From Mucilaginibacter endophyticus (GTDB lineage Bacteria > Bacteroidota > Bacteroidia > Sphingobacteriales > Sphingobacteriaceae): DNA of 64,000 nucleotides. The DNA is taken from the NCBI RefSeq assembly GCF_003351025.1, contig NZ_QPCG01000003.1:795281-859280 (forward strand), in the 5' to 3' direction. This document shows, piece by piece, positions 1-8,247 of the stretch. How positions within the stretch are numbered: the first letter of the stretch is position 1; the number at the start of each line of letters is the position of its first letter. The notes beneath the pieces are model-generated. The model was given only the letters and a program-made list of their open reading frames with translations. It was not told the DNA's origin and ran no database searches. The translations under genes and the position numbers were made by a program.

Positions 1-403
1 GCAGGGTGCGCGCCATCACCACCAAAAACCAGATAAAAACAATGCTATTGGAATGCCCATTTAAAAAGCCGGAGACTGCTTTATAATCGCTTACTTTGGG
101 ACTGGCCTGAGGCTGCGCAGCAACATTTGAATGGATTGTGATCTGCTGACCGGTTATCACAGTCTGAACCGCCTTTGCGTGGTTTATCTCGTATACAAAA
201 GTGAATGCTACAGTGCAGGCAAAAACCGCCAGCCCTGCCATTAATAGATTATACCTGCTGGCCGGGCTTGAGCGGCGGGTGCAAACTATAATGATACCTG
301 CTAACGCCGCAAGTAACACGCCCTGCCACAAGGATTGGATCAGCGTACTGCAAAGTGCTTTAACCAGGTAATCGGGCAATGCTTTTACAATGGTAACATC
401 CAT
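1..403 (-). CDS. M56 family (BlaR1-like) metallopeptidase, N-terminal part
   Basis: Partial gene running off the left edge; only the first 134 residues are inside the window. The visible part starts MDVTIVKALPDYLVKAL, contains the ST.IQS.WQG motif typical of the first membrane helix of M56/BlaR1 peptidases, and has a second hydrophobic segment (LLMAGLAVFACTVAFTFVY) before a periplasmic stretch and a third helix at the edge. The zinc-binding HExxH lies outside the window. It starts 24 bases after the stop of a BlaI repressor gene on the same strand, which is the usual repressor-sensor operon order. By analogy with BlaR1/MecR1 it should be a membrane sensor whose protease domain inactivates its BlaI partner; the signal is unknown. 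Confidence 0.85.
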   Translation of the reverse strand, partial: MDVTIVKALPDYLVKALCSTLIQSLWQGVLLAALAGIIIVCTRRSSPASRYNLLMAGLAVFACTVAFTFVYEINHAKAVQTVITGQQITIHSNVAAQPQASPKVSDYKAVSGFLNGHSNSIVFIWFLVVMARTL

Positions 404-427
404 AACGGTTTGGTTTATTGAATTTAA

Positions 428-811
428 CTATTCTTCCAGTTTTTTGAGCAGATCTTTGATCTCCTGCAATTCCTCCTGCGAAGTTTTCTTGTTCCCCAAT
501 AGCTGCATCACCAATTTACCGGCCGAGCCTTTATACATGGTATCCACAAACTTATCCAGCAGGTGTGCCTTGGTTTGCTGCTCCTCCTCCACTACGCTGT
601 AAATGTGCTTCATCTGGCTTTCATCGCGTTTTAGGATTCCTTTATCGGCCATGATCTGCATGAGCTTTAAGGTTGTGGTATAGTTTACATCCTTTTGTTT
701 CAACAACTCATCATTTACCGAACGTACAGTTAATGGGCCTTTCTCCCATAATACCTGCAGTATTTCGAGCTCAGATTTAGTAGGTTCTATCGGTTTGTTT
801 GGTGCGTTCAT
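428..811 (-). CDS. BlaI/MecI/CopY family transcriptional repressor
   Basis: 127 residues, full length for BlaI-type repressors (about 120-130). The N-terminal winged helix (residues 8-75) has the family pattern PT.SELEILQVLWEKGPLTVRSVN and YTTTLKLMQIMADKG; the C-terminal helices (85-127) form the dimer region that a partner M56 protease would cleave. It is the first gene of a two-gene operon with the M56 sensor downstream. A well-formed promoter and two TAnnA-N6-TCGTA dyads lie just upstream (826-879), so autoregulation is likely. It is close in sequence to the BlaI protein at 19158-19535, which shares the same operator type. Targets beyond its own operon cannot be seen. Confidence 0.93.
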   Translation of the reverse strand: MNAPNKPIEPTKSELEILQVLWEKGPLTVRSVNDELLKQKDVNYTTTLKLMQIMADKGILKRDESQMKHIYSVVEEEQQTKAHLLDKFVDTMYKGSAGKLVMQLLGNKKTSQEELQEIKDLLKKLEE

Positions 812-825
812 ATCTATCTCCCAAA

Positions 826-856
826 CAAAGGTAGAAAACTTTTCGTACGAAACAAA
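826..856 (-). promoter_or_regulatory. Promoter of blaI-1
   Basis: On the minus strand a -33 TTTG (853-856) is followed after 19 bases by a -7 element TACCTTTG (826-833), an exact match to the Bacteroidota TTTG / TAnnTTTG consensus. The predicted start of transcription is near 819-822, about 10 bases before the blaI start codon. Confidence 0.7.
832..847 (-). promoter_or_regulatory. Proximal BlaI operator (dyad)
   Basis: Plus-strand TAGAA-N6-TCGTA. It matches the perfect TACGA-N6-TCGTA dyads found in front of the third BlaI gene (19104-19143) with one half-site degenerate. It overlaps the first two bases of the -7 element and fills part of the promoter spacer, so bound repressor would block RNA polymerase. 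Confidence 0.6.
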
Positions 857-863
857 TATTAGT

Positions 864-879
864 TAGGAATTTTTTCGTA
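864..879 (-). promoter_or_regulatory. Distal BlaI operator (dyad)
   Basis: Plus-strand TAGGA-N6-TCGTA, one mismatch from the TACGA-N6-TCGTA dyad. It lies just upstream of the -33 element and 32 bases centre to centre from the proximal dyad, about three helical turns, which suits cooperative binding of two repressor dimers. Confidence 0.6.
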
Positions 880-956
880 GGTTTTAAATTTAAGATACAA
901 GAAACCTGAGGATCAACCACATTGAGGTAGTTTTAATATTGCAGTGCATTCCCATT

Positions 957-1235
957 TCAATAAATTTTATCGGGTATTAAAACTATCATATTTGCCAGTT
1001 CATCGTTCACCAATATGCCGCAGGCCAAAACGCTTCTCTTAATGTTTGACCCGGCAGAGGTAATTTGCACCACACAGGTACCGCAACTTCCCATCCCACA
1101 ACATAACCCAAACCCCGGAATTGCCAGCTGATCCGCTATCAACGACATCAGGCTGTGATATCGCCCGGGAGCAATCTGGATCATTTGACTTTCGCCCAGG
1201 TGATAAAGTGTCAGCATGATAGTGTTATTTGCCAT
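957..1235 (-). CDS. Small [2Fe-2S] ferredoxin-like protein
   Basis: 92 residues. Cysteines at 45/46, 51, 54 and 72 sit in CCGMGSCGTC and SVLACG, the pattern of plant-type [2Fe-2S] domains as found in small ferredoxins and the small subunits of xanthine dehydrogenase-like enzymes. There is no signal peptide, so it is probably a cytoplasmic electron carrier. It stands alone: the neighbours are BlaI/M56 modules, no redox enzyme is next to it, and its partner cannot be inferred. The start is the first ATG of the frame; a shorter start at residue 7 is possible. Confidence 0.8.
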   Translation of the reverse strand: MANNTIMLTLYHLGESQMIQIAPGRYHSLMSLIADQLAIPGFGLCCGMGSCGTCVVQITSAGSNIKRSVLACGILVNDELANMIVLIPDKIY

Positions 1236-1308
1236 GATTATGCAATATAGGGAACAATATCGAGCCGTTTACAGTATCAATATAACCATGCTATCACCCC
1301 AAAATTAC

Positions 1309-1359
1309 AGGCATAAAAAAAAGGAAACGCTTGCAATTAACGTTTCCTTTTTGTGCCTG
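1309..1359 (-). terminator. Intrinsic terminator after the M56/TonB gene
   Basis: Stem AAGGAAACG / CGTTTCCTT (about 1321-1349) extended outward by A/T pairs and a CAGGCA / TGCCTG outer pair, with an eight-base T run on the minus strand. It lies 20 bases beyond the stop of the gene at 1372-3573 and could also work for plus-strand transcripts. Confidence 0.75.
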
Positions 1360-1371
1360 AGGCTGTGGTGC

Positions 1372-3573
1372 TTAATTACTCCGCCCAAACTTGAACATCG
1401 GCTTCATATCGGGTACCGCCAGTTCGCCAACATACTTTCCGGCCATCAGGTATCCATTGAGCGATGGGCGATATTTCTTCTCGGCTACACAAAACACTAT
1501 GGCTATGCTGTGCCTGCCTGCCTCATCGGCAACCGGCAATTTATAAGATTGGAGGGCATTTACGGCCGCTTCGTCAAAGCCATTACCCCCACCCTGTTCA
1601 ACTTTAATATCACTGATCATCCCGCTGCCATTTAAGTTAAAACCTAAAATAACCACGCCGCCTTTAAGTGCTTTTTTAGCTTGCTCCGGATAAACGACAC
1701 TATCAATCACATGATTATAAAATTGCCCGGAATAGGGCGTTGCTAAATAAGATGTAGCATCATAAATATAGGCAAGCTTGCTCTTCTTTACATTTTCCGG
1801 ATGCATAAATTGAATAACAGAAGTTGATGCCGAAGGAAAAGTATAGCCATATTTATTTTTTAGCAGGCTGAAATCATCAGCAGTACATTTGTTCTGATAA
1901 TACCATTGCCCCTCGCCATCTTTGTCATAAATGATCACCCTCCCCTGCGGTTTACCGTTTACAATATATCCAGGCCCGGCGGGGCTTTCATCGTACTCAT
2001 ATCCTTTGCTAGTTATACTAATAGGATATTTATAGTTTGTTATAATCAGTTCTCCGGCAAATTCAGGATCATTACTCAACGAGTCTGTTTGAAAAATTGA
2101 ATAATCGTGCGTAAAAAAATAAACGACTATTTTATAGTTACGCCCCGGGTCATCATTCACAATTCCTTTATATGACTTAAATCCATCCAAAGCAAGTGCA
2201 TCCAATTTAGCGCCGCCACTTTTAACAATTTTTGCGTCGGTTATATGGCGGTTATTATCAAGTCCAAATCCAACTTCAACCAAGCCTCCCCTTTCGTCTT
2301 TTGATGCATTGAAGTTAATATGCTTGTGTAAAAAGTGATCCATCTGATAGTATCCGTCTACGCCTACTACCGGGAGCATCAGCCTACCATCAGTTGTTGT
2401 AAATACTATGCTATCTTCAACAACCTCTACTTTCATGTGCTGTTTTTTAGATAGCGATAATTTCTCTTCTTCTGTAATTGAGTTGGCAGTATAAAGCACT
2501 TGTCCATTTGCCTGGTTCACAGTAAGCTGATTAGTTATGGTAGTTACGCCATTTTGTGTTACTTTCAGCAATTTTTGTTCACCATGGTTAAGATGATTGG
2601 AATTATATCTCCCGGTCATCTTTTTCTTTGCCGGATGAAGATCAAACCAGCCATAGTTTTTACTAAAAACAAGTGTTGATGAGCATAATAACAATAAACA
2701 CACCGGGATAGTGACCAGGTACTTCAGCCTTGCTAATTTACCTGAACGTTGTTTGTTTAGCATAATGAGCCTCTTTTTTAATAGGTTATTGGTGAAAAAC
2801 GATTGCGTAATTGACGGTCCGCCGGTGCCGTAGGCATTATTTAGCAAAAAAGTAGCGTACGCAAACCTATCTGTTGTTTCAGACGCGGTTTGTTCATCGG
2901 CTATATACTCATGTAAAGTTCGCAGGCTGCTTTGCAGCAGGTACAAAAAGGGGTTGAACCAATTAATTATTTTAAAAAACTCCAGCAACATAATATCGGC
3001 CGAATGTTTTTGCCTGATATGTACCAGTTCATGCCTGATGATTATTTGGGATGCTGATGCAGTGGTTCCGATAAAAAGATAGTTAAAGAAAGAAAAAGCT
3101 TCATCGCTGCCAGGCAAATAAACTATTTTATATTTTCTGTTTTTTGAGTACGGTTTGTTCCGGGCCAACCTGAACAACGTAAACATTTTTAACAGGAATA
3201 AGACCAGAGCGATGCCAACGCCACCCAAATAGGCGTACCAAATTCCATCTTCAAAAGTGAATGGTTCTTCGATTATGTGCCCAGTTTTGGCAGGAATCGC
3301 GATCTCCTTGAATGAAACTGAGACTGGCGGCTGTTGAATTTTTGCGGGTTCAGTTGGTATGGTATAAACCATATAATTAGTAACCGGAAGTTCCTGAGCA
3401 GGCCTTAGTGCACCAACTTGCAAAACAGGTAGTATGTATGCCACTACACAGCCGAACAGTATATAAAATCGCTTTAACTGGTAATGCGTATCTCCCCTCA
3501 TTAACAACCATTGAACCATGTAAAAAATTGAGAGATAAATGTTCGCTTCCGCAAGGTAGTGTAGCCAGTTCAT
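1372..3573 (-). CDS. M56 (BlaR1-like) sensor peptidase with two TonB-type C-terminal domains
   Basis: 733 residues. Residues 1-270 are the M56 membrane protease: helices near 8-25, 35-55 and 112-135, the zinc motif HELVH at 181-185, and HEYIADE at 221-227. A further membrane helix (about 285-305) leads into a long outside part. Two regions there (about 410-500 and 635-720) have the TonB C-terminal look: a GGVVILGFNLNGSG-like strand pair, then D.AA..AL..Y. M56 proteins with TonB_C repeats are common in Bacteroidota. It overlaps its BlaI repressor gene by four bases (ATGA), so the two are translationally coupled. The domain layout suggests a sensor that also contacts an outer-membrane partner, but the signal is unknown. 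Confidence 0.88.
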   Translation of the reverse strand: MNWLHYLAEANIYLSIFYMVQWLLMRGDTHYQLKRFYILFGCVVAYILPVLQVGALRPAQELPVTNYMVYTIPTEPAKIQQPPVSVSFKEIAIPAKTGHIIEEPFTFEDGIWYAYLGGVGIALVLFLLKMFTLFRLARNKPYSKNRKYKIVYLPGSDEAFSFFNYLFIGTTASASQIIIRHELVHIRQKHSADIMLLEFFKIINWFNPFLYLLQSSLRTLHEYIADEQTASETTDRFAYATFLLNNAYGTGGPSITQSFFTNNLLKKRLIMLNKQRSGKLARLKYLVTIPVCLLLLCSSTLVFSKNYGWFDLHPAKKKMTGRYNSNHLNHGEQKLLKVTQNGVTTITNQLTVNQANGQVLYTANSITEEEKLSLSKKQHMKVEVVEDSIVFTTTDGRLMLPVVGVDGYYQMDHFLHKHINFNASKDERGGLVEVGFGLDNNRHITDAKIVKSGGAKLDALALDGFKSYKGIVNDDPGRNYKIVVYFFTHDYSIFQTDSLSNDPEFAGELIITNYKYPISITSKGYEYDESPAGPGYIVNGKPQGRVIIYDKDGEGQWYYQNKCTADDFSLLKNKYGYTFPSASTSVIQFMHPENVKKSKLAYIYDATSYLATPYSGQFYNHVIDSVVYPEQAKKALKGGVVILGFNLNGSGMISDIKVEQGGGNGFDEAAVNALQSYKLPVADEAGRHSIAIVFCVAEKKYRPSLNGYLMAGKYVGELAVPDMKPMFKFGRSN

Positions 3574-3947
3574 TTCTTTTTGTTTTTAAGGTCTTCCAAT
3601 AAGTCACTTAGTTCATCCAGCTGCCTGATATCCAGCTTTTTTTCATTAGCGATAAAAGAAACCAGGCTTTTATAAGAATTGCTGAAGTAGTTATTCATCA
3701 TCTTATCGAAAGTGAATTTCTTGTATTGCGCTTCACTGATGAGCGGAAAATAAACATGTGTATTTCCATATGCTTTATGGTTAACGAAACCTTTGCCTTC
3801 CATTACCCGCACAACAGTTGACACTGTATTATATGCAGGTTTAGGATCGGGCATTTGCTCAATTATTTCCTTTACCATTGCCTCATTCAATTGCCACAAT
3901 ATTTGCATTACCTGTTCTTCCGCTCTTGTAAGTTCTTTAGCCACCAT
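3570..3947 (-). CDS. BlaI/MecI/CopY family transcriptional repressor
   Basis: 125 residues. The winged helix has LTRAEEQVMQILWQLNEAMVKEI and the YNTVSTVVRVMEGKGFV recognition region, and the C-terminal helices have the acidic/lysine-rich end typical of the family. The sequence is clearly a different branch from the BlaI at 428-811 and at 19158-19535, and its operators differ too (see 3980-4015). It is the first gene of a coupled operon with the M56/TonB sensor. Confidence 0.93.
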   Translation of the reverse strand: MVAKELTRAEEQVMQILWQLNEAMVKEIIEQMPDPKPAYNTVSTVVRVMEGKGFVNHKAYGNTHVYFPLISEAQYKKFTFDKMMNNYFSNSYKSLVSFIANEKKLDIRQLDELSDLLEDLKNKKK

Positions 3948-3970
3948 ATCAAACTAATAATTTAGTTAAA

Positions 3971-4000
3971 CAAACTTACAACTATTTTCATAGTTTCAAA
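3971..4000 (-). promoter_or_regulatory. Promoter of blaI-2
   Basis: Minus-strand TTTG (3997-4000), 18-base spacer, TAAGTTTG (3971-3978): exact matches to both Bacteroidota promoter elements. The spacer is almost entirely filled by a perfect dyad (3980-3995). Transcription should start about 17-20 bases before the start codon. Confidence 0.72.
3980..3995 (-). promoter_or_regulatory. BlaI-2 operator, spacer dyad
   Basis: Perfect AACTAT-N4-ATAGTT palindrome lying exactly between the -33 and -7 elements. The identical dyad recurs 20 bases upstream. Confidence 0.7.
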
Positions 4001-4015
4001 ACTATTTTCATAGTT
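4000..4015 (-). promoter_or_regulatory. BlaI-2 operator, upstream dyad
   Basis: Second perfect copy of AACTAT-N4-ATAGTT. It starts on the last base of the -33 element, two helical turns from the first copy. Two identical sites at this spacing suggest cooperative repressor binding. Confidence 0.7.
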
Positions 4016-4083
4016 ATTTTTAATTAAAAAAACATAAGAGGTGTTTGGGCGGGAATTTTACTTAAGTATATATCCTTAACAAG

Positions 4084-4314
4084 GTAATAGCCCATCATTA
4101 GACTATGCCGAAAGATGGCAGGCTATATAGTTGACTCACCCGGTCTACGCTACACTGGATCACCCTCTCTATCCTTCGGATAAAGAGGGTAAGAAAAAAC
4201 AAATTAAAATCCCCTCTTTACGCTTGCGGAGAGAGGGGTGGCGAGCGCAGCGATGTCGGGGTGAGTCGATATGCGCTATGATTTTCACGATTATGTTTAA
4301 CGGTGGGCTATTAC
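4084..4314. repeat. Nested inverted-repeat element (MITE-like)
   Basis: Outer 11-bp perfect inverted repeat GTAATAGCCCA (4084-4094) / TGGGCTATTAC (4304-4314), flanked by partly matching TAACA/TGTTA. Inside it is a second perfect 9-bp inverted repeat GACTCACCC (4133-4141) / GGGTGAGTC (4259-4267). The core holds two C-rich hairpin words: an interrupted CCCTCTcTATCC with GGATAaAGAGGG, and CCCCTCTttacgcttgcggAGAGAGGGG. There is no credible gene in it. It resembles non-autonomous palindromic elements; no transposase is nearby. Confidence 0.55.
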
Positions 4315-4334
4315 TGTTAACAGAGTAGAATTGA

Positions 4335-4420
4335 AAGCATTTCCCGGAGAAAATGCTTCCTTTAAACAGATTAATATGTTTTTAATGAACCCTTAGCAAA
4401 TGCTTTTAGAAGCATTTGCT
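4335..4420. repeat. Two tandem hairpins sharing the arm AAGCATTT
   Basis: Hairpin 1 pairs AAGCATTT (4335-4342) with AAATGCTT (4351-4358). Hairpin 2 pairs AGCAAATGCTT (4395-4405) with AAGCATTTGCT (4410-4420), an 11-bp stem with a four-base loop. They lie just beyond the stop of the permease fusion gene. Hairpin 2 may end its transcript, but it has no T run, so this could also be a processed 3' end structure or a binding site. Confidence 0.45.
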
Positions 4421-4432
4421 TGCCATATCAAT

Positions 4433-7400
4433 TTATTCGTTGCGCAAACTCTTCACGGGATTTGCCATACCGGCCCTAATGGTTCGGAAACTCAGGGTGA
4501 ATAATCCGGTCAGCAGCATCCCTGCGCCGCTGATCACGAATACCCACCAGCTAATAGCTACATGGTCAGCAAAGCTTTCCATCCATTTATTTACGGCGTA
4601 CCATGCAACTGGCGTTACTATAACAAAAGCCAGTAAAATAAGCGATATCAGTTCGGTTGACAGCAGAATAACTATTTGTGCGACACTGGCGCCGAATACT
4701 TTGCGTATGCCTATTTCCTTTGTCCGTTGGTTGGTGGTGTAAACGGCAAGTCCTAACAGTCCGAGGCAACTGATTAATATCGAGATACCTGTAGCCCAGG
4801 TGAGCAGCGTTGAAGTGTGTTGCTCTTTGTCGTAAAACCAGGCTATCGTTTCGTCGTAAAAATGGCAATCAAAATCATCATCGGGATAAGCCTTCTTCCA
4901 TGCCTTTCCCATATTTGTAATGGCGGTTTTCCACTCATTACCGCCTGCGGTTTCTGGTTTCAAACTAACATGTAACGTCATCATTGGCCGGGGGATTGGA
5001 CTGCCCGATGTTATGATAGACGGATAAATGGTGGAATGCAGCGACCGTTGATTAAAATCAGCAACTACGCCGATAATACTAACTTTTCGGCCACCAAACC
5101 AATCCAACTGCTTCCCGACAGCTTCGTGGGGGTTAGTAAACCCTAATAATTTAGCGTAGGTATTGTTAATAATGATGGCTTTCCCGGTGTCGGCTTCGGT
5201 TATGTTTCTGCCGGCAAGCAACTTAATCTGGTATACTTTGATGTAGTTTTCATCACCTGACTTAACTACTATTTCTTCTGTTGTAATTTGCTTTTTTCCA
5301 TCGTCATAAGTCATGCGCGTCCTGTTAAATGCATCAGCAGAAGGTGGGTCATTACCTAAACCCACAAGGGCGACCTGCGGCATCGATCTGAATTCGTTCA
5401 GCAATACCTGGTTGGTGCTGGCCTTACTGGTTTCCCAGGGTGTATTTATAATCAGGATGGCATCTTTTTTAAACCCGAGATTTTTATGTAATGCGTAATA
5501 AATTTGTTGATTTACCAAAATTGTAGCCATTATAAAAAACTGGGCAACAACAAACTGCGAAACGGTAAGCGACTTACGGAGCCGCGAGTTCCGTGTTTTA
5601 TTGCTATTACCCCGAACCTGGTTTTTTAGCACCGTTACCGGCTTGAAACCTGATAACACCATTGCGGGATAAAAACCCGACAAAATACTTATCACAATAG
5701 TTAAAATCAGTAGGAAGAGTATGATATCCGGCTGCAGAATATTTGCATGAATATCCGGGGATATAACGTCCGCAAACATTTTTAGAATAACTGGCGCAAG
5801 CAAAATCGATATGCAAACTGCAAAGGATGTCATAAAAAATGTTTCGCCTAAAAACTGAATTATTAATTGTATCCGGCTACTACCCAATGTTTTGAGTATC
5901 CCGATTTCTTTTGCTCTTTGTGCGGCCTGGGCCGTAGTTAAATTCACATAATTGATACATGCGAGCAACAACAAAAAGATAGCGCTGGCCAATAATCCGT
6001 AAAGCGTTGTTTTGCTGGCTGGCGATGAGAAATTAAAAATATTGTAGTCGGGATTGAAATGGATATCGTCCAATGGCTGTAAGGCCAGGTTTATAATGGG
6101 CGCAGGCATTTTTTGTTCGCCACGAAGCAGATTATTTTTTTTGAGAATGGTATTGATCTGTTTGATAACCCCTGGTGCAGGAACGCCAGGCGCCAGCTTT
6201 ATAAAAATCTCCGATGCAGAAGAGATCCTGCCCCAATTGTTTATCTGCAGATCATCAGCTAACTGTTTATTAGTTTTAGCGGTGCCGAAGGAAATAAAAT
6301 CATGAAAGGTAAAGTCGCTATTTTGGGTAAACGTTTCAACTATGCCGCTAACGGTTATCTTTAGGGTATCATAGGTAACTACTTTACCAATCATTTCATT
6401 ATAAGATAACGAGGGGAAGTAAAGCCTGGCTTGCTGGGATGTTAATACTACCTGACCGGGCGCATCAAGCGCGTGTTGCGATGAGCCGGCAAGCCATACA
6501 TAATTAAAAATTTTTAAATATTGCTGATCGACAAGTGCTATCTTGTCCACGTCTTTAAACCGCTTTTGTGCATTTTTATCTTTGTCGATATAGACAAAAT
6601 GAGACGACAGTGCATATAGCGGCGTAATCTCCTCTATTCCTGTAGCTTGGCTTTTAATCGCCCCGGCCAGCGGGCCAAATACGCCACTTGAATAGTTTTT
6701 ATGTCCCTGAAATGATATGTTCATAACAACGCGGTAAATCCGGTCGCTGTCCTTATGAAACTTATCAAATGTAAAATCGTAATGTACAATAAAGTAAATG
6801 GCAAGGAAAGCGCTTATACCGATAGATAAACCGATAATGTTTATCAGTGTAAATAGCTTATGCCTCCAAAATCCGCGGAATGCAATTTTAAAATAGTTTT
6901 TTATCATATGACTGCCGGTTAATGTTTCATGCGTCCACCCCTGAGGGCTTACATGGTTCAATATTAGCGGCATAGGTTGGGTAAAACCTCTCAAGTTATA
7001 AGATGGGAGAACCTTTTGAAGGTGATTTTTATATTCCAGCGGGGTTTTGCCTGTAAACTGCTTAAAAATACGGTGGAAGCTGCTTTGTGAATTAAAGCCC
7101 GATTCGTAGGCAAGTCCAAGCAATGTAATATGATCATAAGAGGTATCCTGCATTTTTAGCGCAACCTCACGCACACGGTATTCATTAATAAAATCGTTGA
7201 AGCTTTTTTTGAAAACTGTATTAATGATCCTGGATAATTCATGCGTATGTAAACCGAGCTTTTCTGCAAGTGAGTTCAAGCTTAATTCTGCATCACGGTA
7301 ATAACCTTTTTCTTTTATCTCCATTTTTAACCAGGAGCCTTTTTGCTTCAGATCTGCCGGTAATAATGTTTTTACAGCTACATCGGTCTTTTCAATAGAT

Positions 7401-8113
7401 TCTGCTTTTAGATGGCTTTTTGCCGCAATCCAAATGATCATGGATAGCAAAAGAAGGTACAAGGGATAATAATGCTGTATGTTTAATCCATTGCGGTAAT
7501 AAAAATAATCAACTGCGGTAAACGGTATCCATAATAACCATAGCAGGCCGAGTCCGATGACCGAGCGTTCTAACCAAAGCAACTCGTTCCGGTAACGGTC
7601 GCCCCCGCTAAATTTTCTATTCTGGTAAAAACGGTCAATCTCTGCATGGCACAAATACAAATAAATAGCAACGGACAGGAATGCGAGTAGCTGCAACGCG
7701 GTGTTACATTTGCTGTAAATAGCATCGCCTGTATTTATATTTTGTATTGCAGCAAATACCTGAAAACTTATTTCAGGCAGTACGGGTATAAAGTGCAGCA
7801 GCTCCTTGCGACGGAAGATATACTTTGGCTGAGTTATCTGACGCACATAAAAATAGATCAAAGGGCCAACTGCCAATGAAAACCGCAATGGCAAACTGCT
7901 CCACAATGGAATGTATTTTGCCAGATCAATATCGGCCGACAGAATCCGGATCATCCACAAAGCAACAACGGTCAATAACGTAGCCAACCAACGGTTCGCA
8001 GACTGGTGTTCTTTAGGGGCGATCCATAGGAATAGCGATAATGTCAGGCTGATAAATACAGCACCAAAAAACGCGATGTCATAAAAGGTGATATGGATTG
8101 TAAATGGTATCAA
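4433..8113 (-). CDS. Fusion of a membrane-bound AraC-type regulator and an FtsX/MacB-like permease
   Basis: 1226 residues in one open frame. Residues 1-235 hold about seven hydrophobic segments, as in the 7TM-AraC regulators of Bacteroidota. Residues 275-365 are an AraC-type double helix-turn-helix (LSLNSLAEKLGLHTHELSRI, then LAYESGFNSQSSFHRIFKQF and TGKTPLEYKN). After a linker (366-402), residue Met403 begins a complete MacB/FtsX-type permease: helix, periplasmic domain, FtsX core with KEIGILKTLGSSR, then a second half ending with TKEIGIRKVFGASV. The permease half is about 824 residues, matching the 816-residue paralogue upstream. The start is TTG: an in-frame stop lies just before it, and the promoter at 8140-8170 points there. 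Both halves look complete, so this is a gene fusion or lost stop rather than a fragment. No ATPase subunit is adjacent. Confidence 0.85.
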   Translation of the reverse strand: MIPFTIHITFYDIAFFGAVFISLTLSLFLWIAPKEHQSANRWLATLLTVVALWMIRILSADIDLAKYIPLWSSLPLRFSLAVGPLIYFYVRQITQPKYIFRRKELLHFIPVLPEISFQVFAAIQNINTGDAIYSKCNTALQLLAFLSVAIYLYLCHAEIDRFYQNRKFSGGDRYRNELLWLERSVIGLGLLWLLWIPFTAVDYFYYRNGLNIQHYYPLYLLLLSMIIWIAAKSHLKAESIEKTDVAVKTLLPADLKQKGSWLKMEIKEKGYYRDAELSLNSLAEKLGLHTHELSRIINTVFKKSFNDFINEYRVREVALKMQDTSYDHITLLGLAYESGFNSQSSFHRIFKQFTGKTPLEYKNHLQKVLPSYNLRGFTQPMPLILNHVSPQGWTHETLTGSHMIKNYFKIAFRGFWRHKLFTLINIIGLSIGISAFLAIYFIVHYDFTFDKFHKDSDRIYRVVMNISFQGHKNYSSGVFGPLAGAIKSQATGIEEITPLYALSSHFVYIDKDKNAQKRFKDVDKIALVDQQYLKIFNYVWLAGSSQHALDAPGQVVLTSQQARLYFPSLSYNEMIGKVVTYDTLKITVSGIVETFTQNSDFTFHDFISFGTAKTNKQLADDLQINNWGRISSASEIFIKLAPGVPAPGVIKQINTILKKNNLLRGEQKMPAPIINLALQPLDDIHFNPDYNIFNFSSPASKTTLYGLLASAIFLLLLACINYVNLTTAQAAQRAKEIGILKTLGSSRIQLIIQFLGETFFMTSFAVCISILLAPVILKMFADVISPDIHANILQPDIILFLLILTIVISILSGFYPAMVLSGFKPVTVLKNQVRGNSNKTRNSRLRKSLTVSQFVVAQFFIMATILVNQQIYYALHKNLGFKKDAILIINTPWETSKASTNQVLLNEFRSMPQVALVGLGNDPPSADAFNRTRMTYDDGKKQITTEEIVVKSGDENYIKVYQIKLLAGRNITEADTGKAIIINNTYAKLLGFTNPHEAVGKQLDWFGGRKVSIIGVVADFNQRSLHSTIYPSIITSGSPIPRPMMTLHVSLKPETAGGNEWKTAITNMGKAWKKAYPDDDFDCHFYDETIAWFYDKEQHTSTLLTWATGISILISCLGLLGLAVYTTNQRTKEIGIRKVFGASVAQIVILLSTELISLILLAFVIVTPVAWYAVNKWMESFADHVAISWWVFVISGAGMLLTGLFTLSFRTIRAGMANPVKSLRNE

Positions 8114-8139
8114 ATAAGTTTAGGCGCTTGTGGCTTTCT

Positions 8140-8170
8140 CAAACCTACCAAAATGCCGTTACAAATTCAA
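8140..8170 (-). promoter_or_regulatory. Promoter of the AraC-permease fusion gene
   Basis: Minus-strand TTG (8168-8170), 20-base spacer, exact -7 element TAGGTTTG (8140-8147). Predicted transcript start is about 20 bases before the TTG start codon at 8113, which supports that unusual start. Confidence 0.6.
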
Positions 8171-8247
8171 GAATACTTTGTTGAAGCCGCGAAGTGGGTG
8201 CAATTAGCAACATTTAGTTGTAAGTGTTTCCACACATTGCGATAAAT

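Noticed and set aside
4131..4328. 65-residue frame inside the nested inverted repeat
   Set aside because: It reads through the C-rich hairpins and shows no protein-like composition or start signal.
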